Source of the DNA: Phascolomyces articulosus
Lineage: Eukaryota; Mucoromycota; Mucoromycetes; Mucorales; Lichtheimiaceae
Direction of reading: 5' to 3'
NCBI GenBank assembly: GCA_025677815.1
Contig: JAIXMP010000018.1
Location: forward strand, 930,001-994,000
Length of the DNA: 64,000 nt
This document shows positions 1-13,946 of this stretch, piece after piece (within the stretch, counting starts at the first letter, position 1; the number at the start of each line of letters is the position of its first letter). The notes under the pieces were generated by a model that saw nothing but the letters and a program-made list of their open reading frames with translations, did not search any database and was not told the DNA's origin. The position numbers and the translations under genes are program-made.

Positions 1-1227
1 GAAATACGATAAATAATTAATTATGCATAGTTAAATTATGACTGTTTAATAGTTTTCCATTCTTGTTGTTTCTTTACATACTATTTGTATCATATCCGCC
101 ATTCCACATCCATTTTACCATGCTCTCCCCCCCTTCTTCTTTCTGATCCACACCCCCGGATTTCATATACCATTGTCTGTGGGTTACTTTTCTTCTCCTG
201 ATCCGCCAAAATAAGAACCATGATATATTTTATATACACAATTTTTTGAAGAATACTTCTTACCCTCCCGCCAAAAAAATACTGTTTAATAGAAAAAGTG
301 GTATAAATTATTGATGATAGTAAAAAAATAGAAGTGAGTATTTGGACACATGGCTTTATTGTTGTATATAAAGTTGAATTTTGAAACTGCCTACTATAGA
401 CACTATAATTTATTACTAAAATATCATATACTATGGCTTTCAAGAAGAATAGCTCTAAAGAAGATAACCAGAGAACAATTGCAGTTATCAAATTAGGTTA
501 TATGGATATTCTATAATACTTTATTAGTTATCAATAATAATAATCCTGGGGAATTATAACAAAACATCGTTTTTATTGTATTCTTCTTGTGGCGTGCGTC
601 GCATGACATATATAATAATAATATATATGTAAACAACAGCTATCTCTTGAAACGCTTCATTGCTAACATGTCTATTATACAAACCACCCAAAAAAAGAAT
701 AAATTTAATTCTTGAACATTTTTTTTTATATTTATGTATCAAATTTGTGCCTTTCTTTTAATAACTATTTCAATTAATTCATAAGTATAAACAATGGAAA
801 AATATCCTGAATAGCGATATAATAATACACAACTTTATGGACAAGATGCTTATAATAATAACCTGCTTCATATGGACACCAATTTCACACTAAATACAAT
901 GAGTATTCAACAATGAAACTTTTGGTAGGTTGCTATAACTCTTCTTTTTATGATATATACTCGCATTGGGTATATGTCACTTAAGTTGATAGATCTTCTG
1001 TTTATATGATAACAGGATATTTAAGGTATAGACTGGTTGTCTAGGTTTTTTTTGCTGCTACAAACTTCAACTTATAACCAGTGGTGCTACAATGTATATA
1101 ATCATTGAAAATGATGCAACAAATCATATTTTTATTTTCCAGAATCATAATCCCGACACATATAGGGCGTTAGTGTGTCTCTTTTTTTCTTTTCATCGCA
1201 GTTACCTTTTTTTTTTCATAAATAAAA
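1..1227. other. Upstream AT-rich region, no gene recognised
   Basis: The stretch before SF3A1 holds only short minus-strand ORFs with low-complexity translations and no recognisable domain. A TTTCATCGCAG-like acceptor near 1190-1200 could close an intron in the SF3A1 5' UTR, but no matching donor was identified. Confidence 0.5.
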
Positions 1228-4200
1228 ATGGCAACGGCAGCACTTGATCAACCTGAAGCAATGAATATTGATTCACCTGCAGGCAATGGTGCTATGGAAG
1301 AAACATCATCACCTCCACCCCCTGCTGAAAAAGAATCAACACAAACCGATGAATCAGCACCACCCACAACAACAGAAGGCGAAGAAGAAGAAAAAAAGCC
1401 AATTGTTGGTATTATTTATCCACCACCTAATATTCGAGGTACTGTATCCATCTCGATTTCGAATAATTTTAACAATGTATATACAAAAACAAGACTAATC
1501 TAAAATTATTTGTTATTATTACAGAAACGATCGATACGGCTGCAGGCATTCTTGCCAATAAACCACCTCAATTGGAAGATCGTATTCGTGAAAATGAAAA
1601 ACATAATGCCAAATTCTGTTTCTTAAATCCAAGTGATCCATACCATGCTTATTATCAATTTAAATTACAAGAAGCTCGAGAAGGCAAACGTAAATAGATT
1701 ATCTTTTTCAATTTATTTGTAGTGAAGGAGATCAATAGAAATTCACCCAACAAAGCGAAAATGAACTAACAAAAAATAAAATATTTTTAATGGATTATTC
1801 CATATAGTGCCAACAAAAACAGTAGCAAAAGAAGAAAAAGAAGAGCTTGATCTTGACCAAATGGATTTACGACCTAATGAACCAGAATCATTTGAGTTTT
1901 CTGCATCGATGCCTGCCATGTCAGCTCAAGATTTGTAAGTTTTAAACCAAAAAACACGTCGTATAGTATTTTGAAATTTAAACACTCACTCGCTCACTCA
2001 CAATTTGTATAACTATATTAAAGGGATATTATGAAGCTGACAGCACAATTCGCAGCACGTAACGGTCGTAATTTTATTAATCAACTCGCACAACGTGAAT
2101 CTCGAAACTATCAATTTGACTTTTTACGACCTTCTCATAGTTTATTCCCATTTTTCACGGAACTCGTCAAACAATATACAAAAGTCCTTGCTCCACCTGC
2201 TGATTTAAAGGAAAAATTGAAAGAAAATACAAAAAACAAACATCAAATTCTTTCTCGAGTCAAGGAAAGGGTAGAATGGGTTGCTTGGGTTGAAGCGGAA
2301 AAGAAAAAGAAGGCAGATGAAGATGAAAAGGAACGAGGTATAGGAGCAGCTTCTTTTTTAATTATTGTAGAGATGTGTTTAGAAACCCAAGGTTTCTGGA
2401 TTTTTGGAATGTGTCAAATTTTTGGATGACTAAATAATGCATTTTTTTTCAATTAGTTGCCTATGCAAGCATTGATTGGCATGATTTTGTCATTGTGGAG
2501 ACAGTTGAATTTACAGAGACGGATAATCAAATGGATTTACCACCACCCATGAGTTTATCTGAATTGGAAAATATGTCACTTGCTCAAAAGAATATGAATG
2601 CTATTATTCAACCTACACAAGAAGAGAAACCAGGCGATATGGAGATGGATGTAAGTTTTTTTTTTGGGTGTGGTCTTTGCATGAAATAGATGTTATGGGT
2701 TGTTACTAACGATTGGATGGGATTATTTTATTTCATTTAGATCGAAGATGTGGATATGGAAGAAAGTGATAACGAAGAAGAAGAAACACCTCAAGAAAAA
2801 GAACAAGTCAAAGTACCAGACACCAATGCACCCTTCAAAATTCGTACCGACTACAAACCCAAAGTATTGGGTACCCAACAACCCAAAACTCAAGAACCTA
2901 CACAAATCTGTCCACGGTGTGGTGAAAGTATTCCCATGTCAGAAATGGATGAACATATGCGTATTGAACTATTGGATCCCAAGTGGAAGGAACAAAAATT
3001 GGCAGCCGAAGCCAAAAAGAAGGACAGCAATTTGCTTCAAGAAGGTACCGATGTGGCCAAGATTTTAAAGAATTTCTCTGGTTATCGTACGGATATTTTT
3101 GGTAGTGAAGAAACCGAGATTGGTAAAAAAGTGGGCCACGAAACAACCGCTGCGGAAGAAGAAGAAGAAACGAAAAAGAAAGAACGTGTCATCTGGGATG
3201 GTCATTCAGCTACCATCAATTTGGCAACACAACGTGCACAACAACACACATCCATTGAAGAACAAATTGCTGCCATTCATAGAAGTAAAGGATTTACCGG
3301 GTAAGCTTTATCCCCTTCTCCATTCTTGCTTTGATTCATCATTTTTTGCTTTTTTTCATTATTGGTAATATGGTTTTATGCTGACACATTCATGGTTACT
3401 CACTGTTTACTCTTTTTTTTTTTTTTTTTTACATGCAGAGACCATTATGGTCCTCGTATCCCACCTGCTGAAGGTAGTGGTAATTATCCTCCTCAATCCA
3501 TGCCACCTCCAGTACCTGGACAACCATCAGCACTATATGGTGCTCCACCTCACGTACCTATTCCTCCAGCGACAACTGAAGGAGGCGGTGCTTTTAATAA
3601 CCAATTACCTAATATATATGCGCAACAGCCCCCATTACAACCACCACTCGTACCATCGCCAGCTGCAGCCACAACAATGACACCTGATGCATCCGTCGTA
3701 GCAGGAGCAGGAGGAGAAATTGGTATTCGAAAGGCTGAAGAAGAAGCTGAAGGCCAAACAGATGCCAAACGGGCGCGTGTGGATAATATTGAACCAACAT
3801 CTACACCTATTGCCCCTGTTTCTACTACCCCTATCACTCCAACAACACCTGTTACACCTACTACCTCTACACCTACACCTACTCCAGCAACTACCACAAC
3901 CCCATCCGCTGGCGCATCCACTAGACCTAATATTCCATTGACTGGTAGTAACGCAACAGCATGGTCAGAACAAACTGTGAGTAAAAAAAATTAGGAGTGT
4001 GAGAAAAAAAAAGGGAGGAAAAAAGAAAAATCTTGGGATTGAGTTGGATTTTATGTGCCTATTCTAATTTTCCGATCTTTTTTTTTTTTTGACAAGTCGA
4101 TTACACTTAATATTGTTACGCCTAATATGCCGGAAAAACCTGAATGGAATCTTAAAGGCGATACCATTAGTATTTCTGATTTATTACCAAGTACATTGAT

Positions 4201-4375
4201 CTCTACCGTTAAGGATCGTATTTCATCACAATTGGGTATGCCAGCTGGTAAACAAAAACTTTCAACGACTACTGGAAATAATGTAGTGCTAAACAATAGC
4301 AAGAGTTTACAATTTTATGGGATTATGGATGGAAATACTGTTTCATTGGGCTTAAAGGAAAGAGGAAAGAAATAA
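1228..4375 (+). CDS. SF3A1: Splicing factor 3A subunit 1 (SF3A1/Prp21)
   Basis: Component of the SF3a complex of the U2 snRNP, acting in the nucleus in prespliceosome assembly. Eight exons: 1228-1438, 1525-1689, 1808-1934, 2024-2337, 2457-2650, 2741-3300, 3439-3976, 4097-4375, giving 795 aa, about the usual family length. In order: an acidic low-complexity N-terminus; a first SURP module (about 64-120, with the FLNPSDPYHAYY signature); a second SURP module (about 168-235, containing NYQFDFLRP); the Prp21-like region with VAYASIDWHDFV; an acidic stretch; a CPRCGESIP motif; a Pro/Thr-rich linker; and a C-terminal ubiquitin-like domain (about 704-795). Splice phases are continuous through all seven introns. 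The start is the first in-frame ATG, just after an AT-rich leader. The identification is firm because the family blocks align through the whole length. Only the low-complexity linker boundaries are uncertain. Confidence 0.95.
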
Positions 4376-4907
4376 GATTTCTCACCGTGCATCCCATCCA
4401 AAATCTTTTCTTTTTCTACTTTTTTATATAAACCAACTGACCCTAAAAGTTTTTTATTATTGTTACTATTTTCATGAAAAAGTATGGGAATAATAATAAA
4501 ATTGTTCTTTTTTTCTCTTTTTTTTTTTATCATTATAAAAAAAAATGGATCCAATGGTCATGACTGTTTGATTTATCAGAAAAGAAAAATCACAATTTGA
4601 ATGTGTCAGGAAGTGAAGCGTGGGCAAGTATGGATGATTGATGTGAAACTGATATTTACTACAGGTATATTATTTATTGTGTGTGTACAACCATTGATAT
4701 TTGAGTAACGAAAAGCATTTTATACTTATGTAACGCAAATTCTCATAGAAACAATACACACATTACGCTATTATTTATTACTACGATTTTATTTCATATA
4801 AATTCATTTATATATTAGCCTTCTTTTACCTTTTTTTTTACCTCTCTTCTTCTTTTTTCTTCACTATTACAACTACAACCACCACTACTTCTTATATATA
4901 TACCATT
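4376..4907. other. Intergenic spacer, ACOX-1 promoter
   Basis: SF3A1 3' end followed by the ACOX-1 promoter. A C/T-rich tract lies immediately upstream of the ACOX-1 ATG (about 4818-4895). No additional gene is seen. Confidence 0.5.
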
Positions 4908-7598
4908 ATGACTGGATTTAATAATAACGTACCTACCAAATTCCCAAAACATTTGACACCTAAAGGTCCAAACGGTCCTGAACTCCTTGAAGCAGAACGT
5001 GCAAAGGCATCCTTTGATGTCAACGCCATCTCCAAGTTTATGTATGGTGAAAAATTTCTTGCAAAAATGAACAATGTCGCACGTGTTCTTGAATCCGAAC
5101 CTGCTTTTGAAAAGACCCAACGTTATTTCCAAGGACGTCCTGAACGTATTGCTCATGCTTATGAAAAGGACAAGCGTCTTATTGAACTTACAAAGTAAAT
5201 CATCATCATCACCCTAATAACAAATTATCATTCTTTTGTTTGCTTGTTATAAGATATATATATCCTGACCTTTTATATATATATATATCTCTTATTTTCT
5301 ACAGGGAATTAAATTGGGATTTGGAAGAAAGACGTATTGCCAACATGTGGTATGATCAAAGTACACCCGTAAGTCTTTAATATATATATATTCTAGATGG
5401 ATCGAAAATTATGGATTTCTATTATATAATCATAATATGGATGGATTTTTGATAACGATAAAATTGCATGAAATTCATAATAGTACTCTCTTCATTATGG
5501 TATGTTCATGCCTACTTTGGAAGGACAATGTAACGAAGAACAACGAAAATTATTTTTGGAACCCGCATTACGTCATGAAATTATTGGCTGTTATGCACAA
5601 ACCGAGGTAAATGTTGATGCACCTAGGATCATGGGAACAATAATAGATATATGAAAATGATGACTGATCTGTAATGATATTTCAAACCATCTATTTTTGA
5701 TTTAGTTGGGTCATGGTTCTAATGTTCAAGGTTTGGAAACAACTGCCACCTATATTCCTGAAACCAATGAATTCGACCTTCATTCACCTCATTTAACTTC
5801 ATCCAAGTGGTGGATTGGTGGTTTGGGCAAGACTGCTAATTATGCTGTTGTCATGGCTCGTTTGATTATTCATGGCAAGGATTATGGACCCCATCCATTC
5901 TGTGTTCAAATCCGTAGTTTGGAAGATCATCGTCCTTTGGCTGGTATTACTGTGGGTGATATCGGTCCCAAGTTTGGTTATGCTACCACTGATAATGGTT
6001 TCATGTTGTTTGATCATTATCGTGTCCCTCATATTTCTTTCCTTTCCAAGTTTTCTCAGGTAAAGCCTGGTAGTGGCGAATATGTAAAGCCACCTAATGC
6101 TCGTCTTTCTTATGGTACCATGGTGTTTGTTCGTGCTAATATTGTCAATGGTAAGTATCATGGTAGTGGAGATGATGGGTAATGGGGGGAATAGCAAAAA
6201 GAGATGGATTGATGTAGGCAATAATTCCATGATACTCATTCAACAACAATTATAATTTATAGGAAGTCGAATTGCACTTGCCCGTGGTGCTACCGTTGCT
6301 GTTCGATACTGTGCTATTCGTAAACAATTTGTGGATGCAGCAGAACCACGCAAGTGGGATAATGAAGTGATTGAAACACCTGTCATTGATTACACCATGG
6401 TCCAATACCGTTTGTTTACTGTCATTGCTAATATTTATGCATTGCATTTTACTGGTCGGGAAATGTTCAAATTGTACGACTTGAACATGGCTGAAATGAA
6501 AAAGGGCAATTATGACTTGTTGGCTGATGTTCACTCTAGTTCATCTGGTCTTAAGAGGTAAACTATTGAGGGGAAAGGGTAATAATATATATATCATCGG
6601 ATGGTTTTTGCTTACTAAGATTATTATCTTCTTTTTTTAAACAGTCTTACAACAACCATGGCAGTTGAAGGTATTGAACAGTGCCGTCGTGCATGTGGTG
6701 GTCACGGTTATAGTTTGTTTTCTGGTTTGGGCCAATTCTATCAAGATTATCTTCCTAATGTCACTGTAAGTCTTTTTTTTTGTCTATAAGTAATATTACA
6801 CCACATGTATTTTTATAAACTAATATCAGTTACTCTGTTATAAAATAATAGTTTGAAGGTGACAACTATGTACTTACACAACAAACTGCACGTTATCTCT
6901 TAAAGACTTTCCGTAACGTCGTAGCTGGTAAAGCCCAACCTTCTGAACATAACCAAACCATCGCCTACTTGACGCAATACATGCAAAATCCTAAGGCAAC
7001 TTGCCCCGCCACTTCAGGCGCTGAATTAATGAACCCTGAAATTCTCATTTCCGCCTTTGGTTTCCGTGCTGCTTTTGGTATTGCTCAAGTAGCTGAGGAT
7101 ATTGATCATCATGGCAAGTCATGGAACGCTGCTCTTGTGGATATTGCTCGTATCTCCAAGGCTCATTGCCAATACATGATTGTCCGCTGGTTCTTTACTG
7201 GTTTACAAAGTGCTAATGAATTGGGTCCTAATGAACGTAAGGTCATGCAAACATTGGCTTATTTATTTGCTTTACATACCATCGATACTGAAATGTCAGA
7301 ATTCATGATGTCTGGCTACTTGTCTCCTGCACAAGGTAAATTAGTCAAGGATCAAGTCCTTGAATTGGTAGCTCGTATTCGTCCCGATGCTGTTCCTTTA
7401 GTCGATGCGTTGGCATTGCCTGATTATTACCTTGCTTCCGCTCTTGGTCGTTCCGATGGAAAAGTGTACGAATCTCTGTGTGAGATGGTAGAAAGAGAAC
7501 CTTTGAACCACACTCTCGTCGTAGAAAGTTATGAAAACTACATTAAACCTTTTGTACACAAAGGTTTGGATAGAAAGAAGAAGGAGTCGAAGCTTTAA
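4908..7598 (+). CDS. Peroxisomal acyl-CoA oxidase, paralog 1
   Basis: FAD enzyme of the first step of peroxisomal fatty-acid beta-oxidation: acyl-CoA to trans-2-enoyl-CoA, with O2 reduced to H2O2. Seven exons: 4908-5194, 5305-5368, 5484-5606, 5706-6150, 6263-6557, 6645-6765, 6852-7598, giving 693 aa, normal for the family. An N-terminal oxidase domain is followed by the central FAD/acyl-CoA region ([25 protein letters not shown]), the [11 protein letters not shown] block, and the FEGDN motif at about 446-450 whose Glu corresponds to the catalytic base in characterised acyl-CoA oxidases. The C-terminal helical domain ends in ESKL, a canonical type-1 peroxisome targeting signal. It differs from the other two paralogs in lacking two introns (after the FSG codons and before VYES). 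High confidence in family and targeting; substrate chain length cannot be read from sequence. Confidence 0.95.
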
Positions 7599-8560
7599 AT
7601 GAAAAAAAAAATTAAATACATGAAATCCTAAACCCCAACATTGTAAATTATATATTTTCTATTCTTATTTTTCTAATGATTATAGAGATAACCTCCCCAA
7701 ATTAAAGCAATCCAATATTTTTTCTGCCTTTTTTTTCTCAATTTATTATTTTATACAATACGACGATTTATATAGTGATATTATGAATGTTGACCATCTT
7801 TATTACGAACATTTTTAGCCAATGTTTTTATATCGAAATAGCGGTTTTGGATTGTTCAAGTAGCGAGGAGCGAATGAAAAAGGAATAACATGGTTTGAAA
7901 GACAGCGTAACGTCTTAAAAAGACAATCTCTGGAGAGTCGAATTTTTATAATATCTAAGAAAAGGTAAGGTGGAGATGTGATGCAGATTAATTCATGATA
8001 CATTCCATGTCGGATTATATTATTAATATTGTTATAAATTCTGCATACATACAAATCAAAAACATTCAAAGTTAAGTAAAAGTTTGCTAAGGTTACACCT
8101 AATCAGCAATGTTTGCTGTTCTTGACAAACATATAGCCTTATCTCTCATATTTATTATGAGATTACAGACACATTGTGAATATTCAGTATTCAATACGAG
8201 TAACTTGTGGTTTTTGGACTTGCAAAGAAATTTTCATTCATTATTGGTAGGATCTTCATCCATCATATTTACGATATAGCTTTTTATATTGTGAAATGGT
8301 ATGCAGTATATACGGTACGTGCGTATGGATAATAGGTCTTTATTTGTTATGATGTTGGTAGTTCTAATGCTACACAAAAAAAAGTTGGTATAAGTGATCA
8401 TTTAATTAATAGTTAATGTTCTATATACAATTTGATCATCATATATTTGTTGGGCTTTTATTATTCATACCATAAAACATTTGTGTATGAACGTAGTAAT
8501 CCGAGCAATTGATTAAATAACGTATACTTTTTTTAACTTTATCAATCATTAGCACACGCA
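7599..8560. other. Intergenic spacer
   Basis: AT-rich sequence between the convergent 3' ends of ACOX-1 and secreted gene A. The only ORFs are short and low-complexity, so I see no supported gene. Confidence 0.5.
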
Positions 8561-9209
8561 TTATGCTTTGTGTCCATGTATCAGAACATTGCTGGAATCA
8601 TAAAGATTATATCCAAAGCTATTGAGTGTTCCGGTAGCCTCAATGTATCCACCACATTTAGCTTTTATAAAAAAAACCAATTCTTTGTTCTCTTCCACAC
8701 TGCTCTCTTAGTCTTGAAGGACCAATCTTTGAAGACAATTTATTAAAAAAAAAGTAACATTATTATTATAATCAAATAAATGTAGGACGTATCTATACTA
8801 TACTGCATTCTTTGATGGTAACAATATTCAATAGGATGTTTTTATATACTTACATTAATGAGGCAATCACCATTTTGATCTCGAAGATTGCTACAATCAC
8901 GATCATCATACGGGCAACATTCTTTGTAACCAGGATTGATATGTTTTTTAAAACGTCGACTATGTATTATTTTAAAATAAGTAAATAAGTAACATGTTCT
9001 TTAACTATTATTAATACAATAGAACATGCTAAATGAGTTATAATAATAATTTACCCATTCCTTGCAAACCTTGCCTGTCCCGCAGTCTGGACTGCAGTTA
9101 CAACAGTATCATCAGTCATGTTGTTGTAAACACAATACGCATAAGAAGAATAAGGAAGGACAGTAATAAGCAGTGTTACAGCGAAAAATAATAGCCATGT
9201 GCGAGTCAT
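8561..9209 (-). CDS. Secreted cysteine-rich small protein, copy A
   Basis: Member of a seven-copy family in this window that I do not recognise. Three exons on the minus strand: 9209-9055, 8959-8854, and 8704-8561 (last acceptor uncertain), giving about 134 aa. An N-terminal hydrophobic signal peptide (about 25 aa) ends at SYA before YCVYNNMTDD. The second exon carries the KECCPY block and two more cysteines; the third carries KCGGYI and an aromatic-rich tail. Intron 1 is phase 2 and intron 2 phase 0, as in all copies. The last exon is the most divergent: the acceptor giving continuous frame (AAGAG before AGC) is weak, and the upstream acceptor after TCTTCAAAG leads to an early stop, so the copy may be decaying. 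Likely secreted; function unknown. Confidence 0.7.
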
Positions 9210-10811
9210 GTTATGGAGGATTCTTCACAGAGGGAATCAATAAATGAGAGCAGAATAAATAAAAGGGAATACAATATCCTTTTTCAGTCTTTATATATAT
9301 CGTCAGGTTGATGTTTTTTTGTTGTTATTCTATAGCAGGTCTCATGAAAAAACCTAAAATCCATGATCTTCTCGTCTGTATAAAAATAGGGTACATATTG
9401 ATGGATGATTCTATATCATTTCGTAAAGGTAAATAAAAAAAAAAAGACGACAAAGAAAATTCCCACTTCAAAAAATTCACGTAAATTGTTATTCTAGTTG
9501 TTGATGAATTTGTTTGTAAATACGTAAAAGAAAAAAGAATCTATAAAAGTAATAATTGCATGCATGTTTGTTCGAAGGGGAGACTATCACTGTAAAGTAT
9601 GAATCCAGAATATTGGTGAACAAAGAAATTAAACTCACTGCATTTCTTTTTTTCTAAGATAACCAAAGGTAAATATTGAATAAACGACAATAACGACTCC
9701 TGCATACTATTTCTCGATGAAGATGCATATTAACTTCAGTGCTTTCTTTGTTGTCATATGTACTTATGCAGTAATGTAATTTTTTTAGGGAGGGAGTATT
9801 ATGGTGGCAAGAATCAAATTTGATATGATAAGGTAATAATGACAGTCTGTTGTGAACAAAAAAAAAAAATCGACCACTGCTAGTAAAAATAAAAATTGCA
9901 TTTTTACTCTGATATTGGTGTAAATTGTTAGAACACTTTTTTAAAGATTATTTGATTGCTACAGTAGTCCAATTTTTTCATTAATGATGATGAAAGTAAT
10001 GCATGTTTTTCATAATACACTAAAATAAAGTAAATTATAATAAGTGCTTGGTAAATAATACACTTACCATGAATTGTATATCTTTCATGAAAATATGCAT
10101 TCATCGAATGTAATTAAGGTGTACTGGTGTTGGTTACTCTACCTAACGGCAATTTCCGAAAGAAATAAATGTCTGAAGGAACACAAGTACCAAGTAGACC
10201 AGGAAATGAGCATATGTACTTACATCTTGCTCCTTGCTCAGCTTCTTCAAAACTAAGAGCATTACGATTCTTCTATTATTCTCATAATATCATACTTTTT
10301 AGTGTATCAACTGTCGGGGATGTTGCACCGAGAGCTTGGGAATAATTAGCTCCCGCCTCCTCCTCGTTTAGCATTAGAAGGACATTGTTGACTGAAATAT
10401 ATAAAACAGTCCATTTCATTTAATATTACAGAATAATATGACATGATATTTGTTGAGGAGTGAATAGAAATCTACTAGTTTAACCACCATCCGAGAGTGG
10501 AAAAACCAGATCATAATAATAAGAATGCAAAAAGAGCGGTCCTGGTTACACAAATTGATTTCAAAATGACAAAACTTGGTGGAGGAAAGAAGTTCCGCAT
10601 GAAAAAAATTACAAATTTGTAGTTGCTGCTGAGTCTCACACACACATACATCAAATGCATAATCCTTGGAAATAGTAATCGAAATTTAAGACTATAGCAG
10701 TTTCCGATTCCTGTTATATAAGCAATCTGATATGATCCATCATATATATAGAATCGACATTTTCACTTCTCACCACTATTCAAGTATTATCTAATTAAAA
10801 AAAATAACATC
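9210..10811. other. Divergent intergenic region between copy A and ACOX-2
   Basis: About 1.6 kb separating two divergent genes. It contains the shared upstream element of the cysteine family (around 9618) and short spurious ORFs. No further gene is supported. Confidence 0.5.
9618..9634 (-). promoter_or_regulatory. Shared upstream element of cysteine family, copy A
   Basis: On the minus strand this reads GTTTAATTTCTTTGTTC, about 410 bp upstream of the copy A start. Near-identical words lie 350-465 bp upstream of copies B, C and D. It may be a promoter element or simply sequence retained from duplication. Confidence 0.35.
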
Positions 10812-13687
10812 ATGGCTGGAGGAGGATTTGACAATAACGTACCAACAAAGTTTCCAAAACTTTCAGTCAAGTGGCCCAAAGGATCTGATCATCTCAAAGC
10901 TGAACGTGCCAAGGCTACATTCAATGTTGATGCTGTTTCCAAGTTTGTTTTTGGTGATGATTACCTTAACCGTGTAAAGAAAATCGTACCTATTCTCGAA
11001 TCGGAACCAGCATTTGAAAAGACGCAACGATACTATCAAAGTCGATACCAACGTATTGCTCATGCTTATGAAAAAGACAAACGCATGGTTGAACTTGCCG
11101 AGTAAATATATTTTTGCTTCTTTGTTCATTGAAAATAAATATACTATAAGAAATACTAAAATCTAAGAACCTTTTTTTATTAAATTTATAGAGAATTCAA
11201 GTGGGATGATGAAGATAAACGTATTGTTAATGTTTTGTATGATCAAGTCTCTCCAGTAAGTTTTTATTCTTTATTATAACAGTATACTACGAATACACAG
11301 TAATATTTTCTATGAATAGAATGATATATATTCAAAGTACTTTTTTTAATTTGTAAAATACATCAAACAGTATAGTTTGCATTATCTCATGTTCATACCA
11401 ACTTTGAGGAACCAATGTAATGAAGAACAACGAGAGTTATTCTATGAACGTGCCATCCGTAATGAAATTATTGGATGTTATGCACAAACCGAGGTATTTT
11501 TTTTATAATCCATAAGAGCCGACGATGAATAATGATATCATAGAAAGATACTAACAAGTAGTAAACTCTTAAAAAAATGCATGTTATTTTTAGTTAGGTC
11601 ATGGCTCTAATGTTCAAGGTTTGGAAACTACTGCCACCTATATTCCTGAAACAAATGAATTTGAACTTCATTCACCCCATCTTACTTCATCTAAATGGTG
11701 GATTGGATCCTTAGCTAAGACTGCCAACCATGCTGCTGTTATGGCTCGTCTGATTATCCATGGCAAAGACTATGGGCCACATCCATTCTGTGTCCAAATT
11801 CGTAGTATGGAAGATCATCGTCCTTTATCTGGTGTCACTGTCGGTGATATTGGTCCTAAATTTGGTTATGTCACCATTGACAATGGATTTTTGATGTTTG
11901 ACCATTATCGTGTACCCCATATTTCGTTCCTTGCCAAGTTTGCTCAAATAAAACCTGGTAGTGGTGAATATGTTAAACCAGCCAATGCCCGTTTGTCCTA
12001 TGGTACAATGGTACTCAGTCGTGCAAACATTGTCAATGGTAATACTATATCACATAATTTTATGTATACTTTTCCCTCACTGTTTACTTATATAAATTAT
12101 AATACAGGATAAAATTTATTTTATTAACATGATTTTATGAAAATTAGGTAGTGGAACTACATTAGCCCGTGGTGCAACAGTTGCAGTTCGTTACTCAGCT
12201 GTCCGTCGACAATTTGTGGATTCCAATGAACCACGTAAATGGAATAACCAAGTAATCGAAACACCAGTCATTGACTATACTATGCAACAGTATCGAATTT
12301 TTTCGACAGTCGCAACAGTGTATGCATTGCTTTTTACTGGACGTAAAATGATCCAGTTGTATCATTTGAATCAAAAGGAAATGGAAAATGGAAATCTTGG
12401 CTTACTAGCTGATCTCCATGCCACTTCGTCAGGTTTGAAAAGGTACACAGTGTATTTCTAATTCCTTTTGTTATTAGTGATTGAGAAGCGCGTTATTAAA
12501 AATATAAATAATTACTGATACATTACAAATTCTACTATTCATGATACGTAGTTTGGTTTCTACTATTACTATTGAAGCACTTGAAGACTGCCGTCGTGCT
12601 TGTGGTGGTCATGGATTTAGTTTGTTTTCAGGTAAAAAAAAAAAGCAACCCATTACACAAAGGACATCTCTATTTGATATAATACGTGCCAACAAAAATA
12701 ATATATAATCTAAATTTTTTTATAGGTCTTGGCTATGCCTATCAAGATTATCTGCCACTAGTGACGGTATGCTCTTTTTAATTACCAATTTTTATAATAA
12801 ATATAATAAATCAAAACTAACATTAAATTATATTATGCATAATAGTTTGAGGGTGACAATTATCTTCTTACACAACAAACGGCACGATATCTCCTCAAGA
12901 CATACCGATCTGTTGTTTCTGGCAAAGCTGAACCCAATGAGCATAATTTGACAATCACTTACTTAACCGAATACCTTAAGAGCCCCACGGCTGCCATGCC
13001 AGTCAGCACTGGTGCTGAATTATTGAATCCAGAAATCCTTTTGACAGCATTTGGATATCGTGCAGCCTATGGAATTACCCAATTGATTGAACAAATCGAC
13101 AACCAAGGTCGTTCATGGAATTCAGTCCTTGTCGATATTAATCGTGTCTCCAGATCTCACTCCGCTTATGTTATTGTCCATAACTTTTTTGCTGCATTGC
13201 AACAAGCATCTAAAACCGAATTAGCTGTACCTGAACGCAAGGTTTTGCAAACGATGGCATATTTGTTTGCATTGCACATGATGGAAAAGGATATGACCGA
13301 ATTCTTAATATCTGATTATATTACATCAACTCAAGCCAAGTTGATCAGAGAACAAACACTCGAATTGATTGCTCAAATACGACCTAATGCTGTTTCTCTT
13401 GTGGATGCCTTTGCTTTACCTGATTATTATCTTGCTTCTGCTCTCGGTCGGTATGATGGTGATGTGTAAGTACCTTAAAAAAATGCAATTTTATCAGAGA
13501 AATAAAATAATAAAAAAAAATGAATTACTAACATATTTTTCTATAAAAAAAAAGCTATGAGTCGCTTGTAGATTTTGTAGAAAAGGAACCATTGAATCAA
13601 ACTATTGTAATTGACAGCTATGAAAAATATATCAAACCATTTGTATATGCAGGTTTAAAACGACAAAAGAATGAATCCAAGCTTTGA
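10812..13687 (+). CDS. Peroxisomal acyl-CoA oxidase, paralog 2
   Basis: Same enzyme family and reaction as ACOX-1. Nine exons: 10812-11101, 11192-11255, 11371-11493, 11594-12038, 12148-12442, 12552-12631, 12726-12766, 12846-13465, 13555-13687, giving 696 aa. It retains [25 protein letters not shown], the [11 protein letters not shown] block and the FEGDN catalytic motif (about 447-451), and ends in the peroxisomal signal ESKL. Compared with ACOX-1, two extra introns split the FSG|GLG and DGDV|YES positions, and ACOX-3 has both at the same phases. The first five exons match ACOX-1 in length apart from the first, so the gene structure is ancient. It looks intact, with all splice sites GT-AG. 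It lies head to head with copy A and is followed by a run of cysteine-family genes. Confidence 0.94.
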
Positions 13688-13946
13688 ATACTTTTCCCCT
13701 CAATATATACACTTCATCATTTTCAATAACTAATATTCTTTATAATAATAATAGAGATTATTAAAAGAGATAGAAAATTATCAAGAATAAAATCCGGAAT
13801 ATTATTATGTTTTCTTTTTTTTTTTATCATCAATAATATGGTGAGATTGCAGATTGCATATCTGGGATCTACATATTAATTAGCATTAAAATATCGATGC
13901 ATAGTTTTTTTATTCCATTTTCAACATAATTTTTCATCATTTATGG

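Noticed and set aside
90..742. Two minus-strand ORFs (133 and 62 codons)
   Set aside because: Low-complexity translations, no splice context and no family resemblance; likely chance in AT-rich sequence.
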